Origin: Magnolia sinica
Lineage: Eukaryota; Streptophyta; Magnoliopsida; Magnoliales; Magnoliaceae
Reading direction: 5' to 3'
DNA: 64,000 nt
Assembly (NCBI RefSeq): GCF_029962835.1
Contig: NC_080587.1
Coordinates: forward strand, 53,535,528 to 53,599,527
The notes under the pieces: generated by a model
The model's database searches: none
The model's input: the letters and a program-made list of their open reading frames with translations, nothing else
What the model was told of the DNA's origin: nothing
Made by a program: the position numbers and the translations under genes
In this document: piece by piece, positions 23,166-34,600 of the stretch
How positions within the stretch are numbered: the first letter of the stretch is position 1
How the letters are laid out: each line of letters starts with the position of its first letter

Positions 23166-25031
23166 GATGGATGTGAGGGTTATACCAACTAGACTTTCAG
23201 GGTAATTATTGGAAACAAATATGCTTTTTTACGTTTTGTATGATAAGTATGTTGTCAACAGAACATATTTATCTATACTTAGCTGTTGATTAAGTGTAAA
23301 CCAAGATAAGCTACTTATGACATAAGTACCTTGTAACTTACATCCAAACGCCCCCCTAAACAGCTCAGATGGGCCTCTGGCCGGGTCTTGGTAGAACGGT
23401 GTCTCAAAACTTGGACCCGTCTACCCTACTTCTTAACTGGGCCTGAAATGTATGGATGACCAACCTGTTGTGCTTATGTCCCAGGGCCCACCCGGGTCTG
23501 CCTGCCTTCCTGCCACCTACACTACTCAACTTTATGTCACCTGTCATTCATCGTAGTGGCACAATTCTCTCAGCGTAGACCATCTGCTGTGGGACCCATC
23601 AGGTGAATGGTTCTGATCACTTTGAATAGTCTAGCTTTGGTGGTAGGGCGGCTACACTTTGTTCAGAGTTTGGAATTGGCCGTAACTGGGCCAATCAGTC
23701 CTGAATTGGAAAAGAAATGCCGGAAATAATGCATGGATTGTTCTTTTAAAAAGAGACAGAAAATGTAAGTGTGAAATGTGATTGTGATTTGCATCATATA
23801 TATATATATATATATATAAACTTTGAATGCACAAGAGTCATATATTTTATTCGTCTTCTCTTCTTACATAGCAGAATTATGATTTATGTTTTATAACCAA
23901 GCAAAATGGTATGGCCTGAGGAGAGAGATTGAAATGGCAGTTTGAGACACATGTGTCATCATAATGCACATGTGCAAGATCCATGCCACTCATTAAGTAG
24001 GCCCACATTGATCAGGCACAAGACCAAAATTGAGCCGTTTCACTCATCAGGAATCATGCACACTAGCACTTGCAATACTTGTGGTCACCTAATTAAGGGC
24101 CCGATCCTAACGTGTGCTGCAACTCAGGTCACTTGCCTAAACAACAAGAAAATAAAGACCCAGTATTTCGAAAAAGTAGTTGGATCCCTTACATTAATGA
24201 ATAGAAATGATGCATAAACTAAATAAGATTACATCATGATCATATGGACATCACGTGCATCTCATCTTTTCCATGGTCCCCACTGTCATTGTCGTCCATC
24301 TATCCATCCATACATCATCTAAGTGGGCCCCACATTTAGGATGCTAGGGTGACAAACCAGACCGCTGAGCCTCCTTGATGACCAGATCTTGGAGCCCTTC
24401 TTCAGTCATCTGCATATCTTTCTTCACCTTCAAACCCCATTTAGAAGAAATAAATTCCAATCAGCCTCAGTAATGATCAATCAGTTGATAGATTATAATC
24501 AACGGCTTAAAAAAAAAAAATTGCAAGAAATCTTTTTGGAAGGTTACAGTCTCTTTAGAGGTGTCAAGTCCAACAGGTTAGACCACCCAACGGACAGCTT
24601 CTAATCTATTAATTGCATGTGACATCCAACCCTTCTAATAGGGTGGCCCCACCATGAGCAATTTCTATTGTAAAATCACCTTCATCTACTTATTAGGTGG
24701 GCCATACCATAGAAAACAATGTCTAGCCAATAATAAATAGAAAAATACAAGTGTGGTCTGCTCGTAGAGTGGATGTCTATGATTTTTGCACAAGGTGATC
24801 CTCACAATGGGCACAACCTATTGAACGGCTTGGATTTATTACATACACAAAAGATTTCGCCTGATTGAGGCCTAGTTAATTTGGTTGAGGACCGGCTCCA
24901 CCAAACATAAACATTCTCAGTTGGAACCCAAGCATTGGATGGAGGATCGCACCATCCGACGGGTCTCCGCTGACACTTTCCACCTTCCCTTTGTATGGTT
25001 GATGGGACACAGGGACAGATACCATTAGGTG
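23166..25031. other. Intergenic, no gene recognised
   Basis: There is a short (TA)n tract at about 23800 and several short open frames, none with a recognisable product. Isolated MITE-like phrases occur at 24640-24720. Confidence 0.55.
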
Positions 25032-25040
25032 GTGTTTGGA

Positions 25041-25342
25041 TGGACGCCGATTTCCTGGGGAAGGCTTCCCTAGGAATGTTCCTGCGCTGGTAAGGTAGGT
25101 GAGACCCACCGTGATGTTTGTGATCAATCCACCCGTCCATCTGTTTTGTTTGCTCATTTTAGGATATGAGTTAAAAAAGTGAGGCAGATCCAAACCTCAC
25201 ACGGGAGAGAAAAGTCGAAAAGAAATTCCTACTATGAAACCTTCTTAAGTCCACCTTAGCATGGTCTCTCTAAATGAATGGACTGTGTGGATACAACACA
25301 GAGATCATCGCTACCTAACCAGTCATAGCTAATCCGCGTCCC
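25041..25342. mobile_element. Mutator-like MITE (family 2) with perfect 9-bp target duplication
   Basis: Left end 'tggacgccgatttcctgggg', right end 'gctaatccgcgtccc'. The flanking 9-mers at 25032-25040 and 25343-25351 are both gtgtttgga. The left TIR continues 'aaggcttccctaggaa', the diverged form of the family-2 TIR seen intact at 39816. At 302 bp it is internally deleted relative to the ~535-bp copy. Confidence 0.82.
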
Positions 25343-25351
25343 GTGTTTGGA

Positions 25352-25964
25352 AACCCAACAGTCCTTGTCATAATTACTCTGGGACCAGTGGCCTGCATAA
25401 GACATATCTTCTTGATTGAACCGCTACTGCCCAACTGTACGTGCGGGGACCAGGGTGATAGATGATCTTGCTGGCCGCACATACACCACTCACATGCATT
25501 TGCACAAGGGGATATCCATGACAACCAGGCATGTGTAAGAACTGAACAATGTAATTTTATTGTGAGAGACGCACAAGGTTTACCACGAGGATTCAGCCAT
25601 TGGTTCATGTATGTTTCAATGATCTAAATCATCTATACAATGGACATTATCCGCGATAGAGAATACCGAGAAAAACTCCTCAATTGGAGTATTTGGACCA
25701 TCACTCTTTCCTTTTGAATATGGACTGTTCCTTGACCATTATTCTAAAATATTTCAAGTTTGAAGCTTTTTGAACTCGTTGGATCAACGGTTTGGATTGC
25801 CGAATATGATCCCTGATCCACAACCATAGTTTCGATGTGTCCAATAACTTAGGCCACCCAACTATCATGTGAACCACATGTGACCATCAATTGTTATTTT
25901 CCAATTGCATTCTAACCGACAGGTTTTCGTCTGGATTTTTACATTATGGTTCCCATCTTAATGT
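25352..25964. other. Intergenic, no gene seen
   Basis: No element ends or protein-like frames are recognisable in this 0.6 kb. Confidence 0.55.
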
Positions 25965-25973
25965 GGGTAGATG

Positions 25974-26555
25974 GGAAACGGATTGGCTGATGTACCACAC
26001 ACCAGTTATGTAGCTGGTGTATTGATGTGAGCAAGTTCTGTGGGTCTCATCATAAGGTATGTGCTATATCTAAACTGTTTATCCATTTGAATAACCCGCG
26101 GTAAGGCTTGAAACAAAAAATAAGACAGATATAATGATTAAGTGGATTACACTAAAAAAAGCAGTGAGGGATTGAACATCTACCATTGAAACCCTTTTAG
26201 GGGTCACAGAAGTTTTGGAACAATATGAAATTTGTTTTCCCTCTTCATCCCGGTCTTTTTTATCTTATGAACAGATTGGATGGAAAATAAACGTTATGGT
26301 GGGCCCTATGAATGTTTTAAGGTTGAAAATTATTCTCCCGTTTCTATTTTTGGTGTGGTTCATTTGAGCTTTGGATATGATTCATTTTTAGATTATGCTC
26401 TAAAATGGCATTGTAAAATTGATGAACAGTTTGGATATAATAAATACATCCTTTTGGGGCCATGTAACTTTGATCTCCTTTAAATTGTTCCTACAACTCG
26501 GAGCGTCCGCCCGCTCGTCTTTGCACGACACGTACCTACACTGAGCTGCGCTTCT
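25974..26555. mobile_element. Mutator-like MITE (family 1) with damaged right terminus
   Basis: The left end is 'ggaaacggattggctgatgt'. The 9-mers at 25965-25973 and 26556-26564 are both gggtagatg. The interior at 26450-26530 is the inverse of the left part of the 13707 copy, up to 'gacacgtacctaca'. The right TIR then collapses to 'ctgagctgcgcttct', so about 35 bp of it have been deleted while the outermost few bases and the target duplication survive. Confidence 0.8.
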
Positions 26556-27247
26556 GGGTAGATGGAATCTGGATCCTCTACTTAGGAAATGGAATGACTG
26601 GTGTACCACACACCATCCAAAAGGTTTGTGTGGGTAGGTATGGTGTGAAGACGCTCTTGAGATCAAAGTAACACCGCCCTACAATGATGTATTTATTATA
26701 TCCACACCGTTCAGAGAGATCATTTTAGAGCAAGAGCCCAAAACTGAATCATATCCAAATCTCAACGGACCACACTACAAATAATAGTGGGGACAATGAT
26801 TCTCACCGTTAAAATATTCATAGCGCACGCCATAATGTTTATTTTCTATTCAATTTGTTCATAAGGCCACAAAGAGTGATATAAAGAAAAAAAAATCTTA
26901 TCAATCCAAAACTACCGTCACCCCAAAAGGGTTTCAATGATAGAAGTTTAATACTCATTGATTTTTGCAGTGTGATCCACTTGATCTTTGTATCCCTCTT
27001 AATTTCGGCTCAAGACTTACAAGGAGCTCACTATAGCTGGGCAAAACAGATCCGACCCGGTGGATCCGACCCGATTAGACCCGATCTGACCGAAATCTAC
27101 CCAATCAGACCCGATTCGATCGAAATCTACCCGATTCGACCTGATCCGACCGAAATCTTTTTGGGTCGAGTTCGAATTGGCCCTAATCCAACCCGATCCG
27201 ATCCGTAATCCGATCCAATTGAATCCGATTCAGACTAGATATAAGTA

Positions 27248-27250
<3 letters not shown>

Positions 27251-27290
<40 letters not shown>
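27251..27290. repeat. (TG)n microsatellite
   Basis: About 20 TG dinucleotides just inside the left arm of the hAT-type element. Confidence 0.95.
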
Positions 27291-27294
<4 letters not shown>

Positions 27295-27965
27295 AAAGAA
27301 CGCTCAGCTATGCATCGGTTTCCACGTCATTACGTGCGAACCTTCTTATTAACCATCGGATAAGGTAGACGGTCAAATGAAGGCGCTCTTAGCGGGAGCT
27401 TAAAAAAGCGAGTTTCCTTCTCTCGGACACCTTTTCACCCACTCTCTGAAGGATGCGGTGTAAGCCTTTTCACATAAAATTATTCCGCTTAAATGCTAGA
27501 TAGGTCTCACCAAGATGTTAGTGATAAATCCACGCTGTCTATACATTTTTAAAAATAATTTTATGGTATGAACCCAAAACTGAGGTAGATTAAATTCTCA
27601 AGTGGGCCACACAGTATTGATTGAACTCTCATCATTAAAAACTTCCTGGGGCTACCAAAATTTTGGATCAAGCTAATATTTGCTTCTTCTTTTTTCCATC
27701 ATCCAGGTCTATATGACCTAATCTATAGGTTGGATGTCAAATAAATATCACGATGGGCCCTAAAAAATATTTAACGGTGAGAATCATTATCACCGCTGCT
27801 TCTTGTGGCGTGGTCCACTTGAGATTTGGATCTGCCTCAGTTTTAGGATGATGCCCTGAAATGATAAGGAAAAATGGATGGACGGGGTAGATTTCTCAAA
27901 AACATCATGGTGGGCCCCACCTAAATTTCCAACGAACTTTATAAATTGCGTGCGTCATTAGGGGC

Positions 27966-28502
27966 GGATTTGATTTCATGTAAAAGCCTTTTGTAGGAAG
28001 TTCCTACACAAGGATGCTGGGTGGGGCCCACCACCATGTTTTTGGGAAATATACTCCGTTCATCCGTTTGTCGAGCTTATTTTAGGAAAATCGACCAAAA
28101 ACGAGGTGGATCTAAAACTAAAGTGGGCCGCACGAGAAGGAAAAATAGGGAAAGAAATACCTACCGTTCAAACCTTCCTGGGCTCCACCTTGATGTTTAT
28201 ATGCCATCAAAACTGTTTATAAGGTAATTGACACAGGGATGAAGTGAAAATACAAAAAATTATCCTTAAAAAAAGCTTTTATAGTCATAAAAATGTTTCA
28301 ACGGTTCTCACTGAATCCCTACTGTTTCCTCTCGTGTGGCCCAATCGAGTCTTGGATCCACCTCATTTTTTGTCGCTTGTCCTAAAATTAGCTTGCTAAA
28401 TGGATGAACGGAGTATATTTTCCAAAAACATGGTGGTGGGCCCCACCCAGTATCCTTGCCCTGGAGCTTCTTGCCAAAGGATTTCGTAGGGAATCCGCGT
28501 CA
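27966..28502. mobile_element. Mutator-like MITE (family 2), diverged copy nested in the hAT
   Basis: The left part reads 'aaaagccttttgtaggaagt' then 'tcctacacaaggatgctggg'. The right part reads 'ggatttcgtagggaatccgc'. It aligns throughout with the intact copy at 39816-40351. No clear 9-bp duplication was found, so the ends are approximate. Confidence 0.6.
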
Positions 28503-29307
28503 CGACAGAGGTTGAGTAGTTGATGCGGATTGGATACTAGCAGAGGTTGAGTAGCCAGAGTTGCTAAAGGAGTGAAGTCACCAAGTTCTGTGTGCCCCAA
28601 ATGATGTATGTGTTGTAGCTACCGTGAAGTATGAGTGTTATCCACACCATTCATCCATTTTTTAGTATCATTGTATAGTATAGAACCAAAATTTAGATAG
28701 ATACAAGGCTCAAGTGGACCACACCATAGGAAGCAGCGGTGATAATAATTCTCACCGTTGAAAATTTTCTTCAAGTTTTTCTTCATGTTTTTTCATTTTC
28801 TGTGTTTGTTGTTTACGCGCAGTAGTCTTAGTTGTGAGATTTTGCATTGGAGGCCCATGGTCTGGTGATTCAGATGCTCATTTTGACCTACGGGTGTTCA
28901 TATTGGCCCACTATCGATCCTAACCGTGCCCAATCTGATCCAACTCGATTTTCCTGACTGAGTCGAACTCGGATCGGATCGGACAAAGCACATTTCGGAT
29001 TGGTCTGAGTCAGGTGACTCGGACTTGGTCTCGGATCGAATTGAATTCGGGTCAGGACCTTGAGATTTCGAATCGGATCGAGTTGGACCCAATCCGATCC
29101 GATCCGGACTGATGCCTAGCTCTAGAGCTCACCAAATGGATGGGCAGTGATTCTCTATTGAAAGAAATTTAGCATACAACTGGTGCATTGCATTGCAAAA
29201 TAACTATTTCTTTGCCATTTTTACCTTGTGTCATTTAGATATAACATATACTTAACCCAACTCAATGAACTCAACTCGGTGATTTGGTTGCTATGTTGAG
29301 TTCATCA

Positions 29308-29426
29308 GATCCTTACTCTTGCTCCAGTAGTGGACACTCAGAAGTTTCAACACTCGGTCAAGGGTTCGAGTATCCATAGGTGGTGAAATCCCACCATGGC
29401 GTGAGTGTGTGTAAAGAAAAAAAAAA
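29308..29426 (+). mobile_element. tRNA-derived SINE copy 2
   Basis: Starts 'gatccttactcttgctccag', contains 'ggtcaagggttcgagtatcc' (B-box-like) and ends in an A-rich tail 'gtaaagaaaaaaaaaa'. It is a plus-strand copy of the SINE at 14140. I could not identify its target duplication with confidence. Confidence 0.75.
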
Positions 29427-29496
29427 TCGGCCAACTCAACACACCAACCAAATCAATGGAGTATGGTACACCAACCAATTTGACTTCTTCTGCTTG

Positions 29497-30824
29497 CCTC
29501 AAATGGAAAATCTTGTTTTCCAGCGTTATAATTGGTCCACATCATTAGTGACGTTGTAAGTACCCACTCAGATTGCAAACATAAATTTTGCATTAGGTAA
29601 AGGATTCCTACTGGGGTAGATGCGCACGTGAAAGCCTCTCTGACATTTTGGTTGAGACTTCGATTCATGTACTTTTACTTACTGTAGCTGTCACATCTAT
29701 TTTCACCACTGATAACGTGACAATTTTTATTGATTCATAAAAAGATGTTATCATTAATCTTTAAACATTGTACTTATAATTTTTGGGCTCTACCTCAATC
29801 AGAAAACATGTCAGGTAGATTTGACTATTTGAACTGTCTTGCTGTTTTAACCTACTTAAACACCAAGGTCGTTACAAAATAGATCATTGCAAGGTGGGTC
29901 ACGGCCAATCATTCTATAGATTGGATTCTAATCAAGGTTAAGCTCCAGTCCACTGGGAGCCGATAAGGTGTTACCCATGTAACACATTAGTGGGCGTTAC
30001 TCTGACTGTGAGGTCCACCTTGATGAATGTTTTATATATATCTATGCTGTCCTGAGTGGTGGTGGCTAACATGGAGTGTGTGTACTCACTTAGGTGTGTA
30101 CTAACAAGCTAAACAAAAAATAAATAAAACGCTGTCCATCTTTTTTTAAGATCATGTTGACGTGCATGGTTTTTTTTTTTTATATAAAAAAAAAGTATAC
30201 TGAAATATCAATTGAACCACACTCCAGTAAATAGTAGTTATTGAATGCCCACCATTAAAAACTACCTAGGGCTCATAGTAATGTTTATTTTCCATCCAGA
30301 CTGTTGATAGGGTCAAACAGACCTTGATGAAGGGAAAATACAAAGATCAGTTTGATCTAAAACTTCTATGACCCATAATAAGTTTTTAATGGTCAATCAC
30401 CACGGTTTTCAGTGGTGTGGTCCACCTGAGATTTAGATCTTCTTAAGTTTTGAGATCAAGTACTAAAATGAGATTGAAAAACGGATGGACAGCGTGGATA
30501 TACAAGTGGGCCCCATACGGTTAGGAAAATGCAACCAAGACTTAAATTCAACTGACAAATGTCTTGATATGGGCCACATGGATCTCTGAGACATTCTCCA
30601 TCCACAGTGGGATTCAACCAACCAATGGTCTGGATTACCGAACTACATGCAGGCCTAACCAATGGCTCCAAAACACATATGTCTAAACATTTTGGCCCAC
30701 TTGACCAGTTGATCAGCTTAAGCTTATGGAAAGAACATCCAAAGCTTTAGACCTACCAGATAGACGGCTCAGATCTCACACCACTATACCACATTCGTAC
30801 GCATTGAGGAAGTGAAGAAATTAC
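29497..30824. other. 3' flank of the HLH gene: MITE-like sequence, no other gene
   Basis: The part 30000-30530 is built from the common MITE filler ('gaatgcccaccattaaaaac', 'gtggtccacctgagatttag') without definable ends. If the HLH gene has a fourth exon it should lie in or left of this stretch on the minus strand. I could not find one. Confidence 0.5.
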
Positions 30825-30998
30825 CTTGACGAATGCGGTGGTTAACATCTCCTCGGCATTTTGGTCATTAACTTCGACGGAAATCATCTTCACGTCCAAG
30901 AGATCGATCACGCGCTGCATGTGTCCCGCTACACCCGGCCCTTTCCTCCATCTAATCTTTATAACGAATCTTCCCTCCATCAGCTTCTCCGTTTCCAC
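30825..30998 (-). CDS. HLH-ACT gene, exon 3 (ACT-like domain)
   Basis: This is the third recognised coding block of a minus-strand gene (exons 38838-38605, 37492-37352, 30998-30825). It spans 58 whole codons between acceptor ttgcag and donor gtaattt and starts VETEKLMEGRFVIKIRWRKG. The order, a beta strand (GRFVIKIRW), a PGV turn, a helix (MQRVIDLLDVKM) and a strand (ISVEVN), is that of the ACT-like domain at the C-terminus of many plant bHLH factors such as DYT1 and AMS, where it mediates dimerisation. If the donor is not used, translation runs 23 more codons to a stop at 30753, which does not resemble the family, so a terminal exon may be missing. The acceptor is unusual: an LTR element ends 6 bp upstream of it. 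Confidence 0.65.
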
Positions 30999-31004
30999 CT
31001 GCAA

Positions 31005-31604
31005 TGTTGTATTTTAAATTATTTTTCAATAATTTGGTGTTTCAAAATATCCATTGGGATGGACCATGGTTGTGGTCATAAGTGCGCATGTGCCCTACGG
31101 ATGTGTCTTTTCACTGAAAGGTTATATTCTTTCAATTTTTGTTTTAAAAAGTTGTGTCTTATGAAGCCTAAGGGACACACCACTTGGGTTTAAATCCAAT
31201 AGTCACAACCCTTTGTGAAAGGGTGTCTTTACACCTTTAAGGGCGTTTTCACAAAGTCTATAAATAGACTTCTGATTTTAAGTTTTGGAATGGATTAAAA
31301 AAATTAGTTTTCTTTTTAAAAATTTTGTTTAAGTATTTTCTAGTTCGGGTTAAACTACAAGTGGTTTGAGCTTGTGTACAGTGAGTGCACCACTGGGACC
31401 GAGTCATAGCCGTTGTATCCTGAAGGTCGATTGCTTTGGAAACCTGTTGCACTTGGGACGTTGTCCAAGAGGAGCAAATTCGATTTCAAGCCGAGTGACT
31501 CACGTCACGCCTCGACTTCTACAAACCGATAAGTTTTCTATTTTCTCATTTTAATTTTAATTTAAATTTATCCAAATAGTTTTCTAAACTCCATATATCC
31601 AACA
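31005..31604. repeat. Left LTR
   Basis: A 600-bp direct repeat. It contains 'gtctataaatagact' (a TATA-like core promoter) at about 31255. It is matched by 36443-37042 and, more distantly, by 42910-43502. Confidence 0.85.
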
Positions 31605-34600
31605 ATCTTGAAATCGAATATGCTTTTTTATTTGGAAACTATTTGGAAACATGATAACATAGTTGAGTGCACCATGACCATATATGCTTAAGTTTAATAT
31701 GAAAATGTTCACATGTTTTATGAATATAGTTGTCTTCATTCGTTGTAGTAGCTCATACATGTGTCTTCACATATATGACTGCATATATGACAAATTGAAA
31801 TAGGAAGTTTATCATGGAGACATTTCTATATCATCGCATCACTTTCTAAATCAATGATATTCTCTAAGAGTGGATGTAACCAGCTATTCTAACTGCTGTA
31901 ATGTGGTGTGTACATGAGTTATGGGTTGCTCATCCTATGCAATTATGCCACTTTGTATTACCCGTGGCCTAAAGTTAAGACTGGTACACTCATAAGATAG
32001 GTTTAAAATAAGTGAAGAAAGTAACCTATAATTCCCACTGGCATACATGTGTGGCTCTTGATTATTGGAATAATCTAATCTATAAGCCATGACAAATACA
32101 TGATGAGGCCCATGTGACAAATGTTTGCTATTTCTTTCATTTTTGACCATCTATTTAGTGGACTCCTTTGTGCATTGGCCGCTTCTTGAGAATTACATGA
32201 ATCTGGCAATCCTTGCCACCCGATGAGTGAGTGACCTTCGAACTAGCGTGTATAACAAGTGAATTAAATTAAGAAACTGGCTTCTTATAGAAATTCATAT
32301 TATTCCTCTTGACGATTTGTACTCGCTTCAAACCAAAAATGTCGAGATCTTTTATGATCCTCACCTAGTCATCTTCTCATTTTTCTCTTTGCAATGATAT
32401 TGTATAGTGGATCAACTATAATTATGGAATCATTCTTATTGATGTGGTCAGATTGTCATTGTTGTCTATGAGAGTGGCGTTGAGGCTAATGAAGAAAGTC
32501 ATTTACTTGCTCTCCACCATGAGCGAGTGGTGGTGGTGATGACGGGAGAGGGTAAAACAATCCAATACAGCATGGCCATGAGACTTCGATATTATTCTTT
32601 ATATACTCCGAGAAAGTTTGTTTGTTCCCATTTTTGTGCATTACTTAAAACTCAATTGACAGATATGGGGAGAGGGGCCCTCATTTTTATAATATCATGA
32701 TAATGAGAGGCATGTAAATGAAGTGCTTCATTGTCAAATCAGTTAGAATTTCAATTTAATATAGTGTTTGGCAGAGCACTATGGTTCATACGCAAGCGTT
32801 CTGGAATTCTACAAGTAGCAAAGTTTCTTATCAACTCCGACCGTCCATCTAGTTTTTGATATATAATGAATGGATAATATCTAAATATAATACACATATA
32901 TCCACCATTTTATCTGATAAATGGAATTGAAACCGACGGTTAAAAAAAAAGCTATAAATGGTGTTGTCCACTATTCTTAGTTTGTGGAAACTAGGCAGGA
33001 ATGGTATTGGTTAATACGAGTGAGAGAATGATGCTTGGGTCAATCATATTACCTTTTTACCCTTATTATTTGGAATAAATAAGGAGAATACCCTTTAATG
33101 GTTAAGTTGTAATGAGGTAGCCTATGACTCTTATTACACAGGTACTTAGAGAAACTGTTCACATACATGGCACCAAATCAGAAACGCAAAGGTTCACATG
33201 TGCCATCTAATCTCTCTTGTGCAAGGTCAAAACGGGTCATCAGGATTATATTAGAGGTTTTACAATTAATGGAGGTTGGTATGATCCATTGAAAGTTTTC
33301 TACTAAATCTCACAAAGCTTGGGTGTTCTACTAACAAATTATGTGGTTTCCATTTGTTGTTGAGATCATTGTAGGAAACCTAGTCTGTTGGTTCTTATTG
33401 TCCGCTCATAGTCTGCAAATTGGGTCATTAGTATGGATGATCGGAACAATTCCAAATGTAAAACCCATATTGAGTGGGACATTAGAAAAGTTTGAATCTC
33501 CACAAATGATGCTAGCCATTTGATTAGTGGATAGCTGCATAATGTTAGGCATCATTTTTTTAGGGACCATTTATGACCTATTCTTTGTGGGGTCGACCTC
33601 CTGAAATGGGTCCATTGGTTCCTTTTGAAAATTGTATGCTTTGATAGTGACTTATCATACAACTATATAGGTGGCCTCACTCAACATTTGGTAATCAAGA
33701 TTGTTCCAAGTGTACCCCATTATTAATGATGTGTGTGTTAACAATATATTTCTCATTAGATAATCATACATGTACATCTTATGGATTCAAGGAAGATGAC
33801 TAATGACATTGATGATGGGCGGTGGATGAGTGCATGGTTTAGCCATTCTATTGGTATACAATATGTCATTATTTTGCTTAGTTTTATGTTTTGATTTTGT
33901 CTTTACTGCACGAATATGCATGAAATGAGTAATTATGTGATAAAGCAGATGATTAAAAATGGTTAGGAAAATACCATGATGCACTGCACGAGTGCACACT
34001 AAGGAGTTACCCAACACATTGTTTTAGTCTTTTTTATAAAGAAGGCCATATATATATATAGTGGTCATTAAATCATACTGGTCTAGTCATGATGGGAAGA
34101 CTTTTTGGAGTACATATGCTAGCATTATGGTGTGAGAGATCTTAGCCATCTACCAAGTGGGGTTGAATAGTAGGCTTTGTCCGAAAGTCAAACAAGGATG
34201 TCTATCACGTGATCACCCCCTTGTGAAAAGGATAATCTTTATGTCATAAACACATATCAATCTATCCCATACATATTAGATCCAAATTATCTGTGATGCC
34301 ATGAGTCAAAATATTTGTTTTGTTCTCTTATTAAATAGGTTGTAGTGTATAATTAATAATAATAATAATAATTAGTCTACATTAGTATTGTACACACATT
34401 GACAAGTGGACTGGTATAAGTTATGGATCAGTATGTTCACACACTTCAATTCTATTAGTCTGTTTTACTTCCCAAAACAAATGGTTAAGATTGATTGCAT
34501 GTGTCTTGTGGCCCTTGACCCATCTTATGTGAGGCCGATAGTTGATTTGTTTGAATCTTATAGTTGGCCCATTGTAATGTGAAACATCACAAAGTGAATA

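Larger units (their letters stand above)
27032..29124. mobile_element. hAT-type non-autonomous element with perfect 8-bp target duplication
   Basis: The left end 'tatagctgggca' and the right end 'tgcctagctcta' are inverted repeats (10 of 12). Both flanks carry gagctcac (27024-27031 and 29125-29132). Each arm contains GATCCGACCCGA-type repeats (27045-27240 and 28910-29110). The centre (27300-28880) is filled by a GT microsatellite and nested MITE sequence. It has no transposase. The ends match the element at 22180 (tagagctgggcat), so both belong to one terminus family with different arm repeats. Confidence 0.88.
26585..29487. mobile_element. Mutator-like MITE (family 1) split by a hAT element and a SINE
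   Basis: Left end 'ggaaatggaatgactggtgt', right end 'acaccaaccaatttgacttc', both diverged forms of the family TIR. The flanking 9-mers ctctactta (26576-26584) and ttctgcttg (29488-29496) differ by three transitions. The element is interrupted at 27032-29124 by a hAT element that duplicated 8 bp of it. A SINE lies in its right part. Net length is about 0.7-0.8 kb. Confidence 0.6.
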
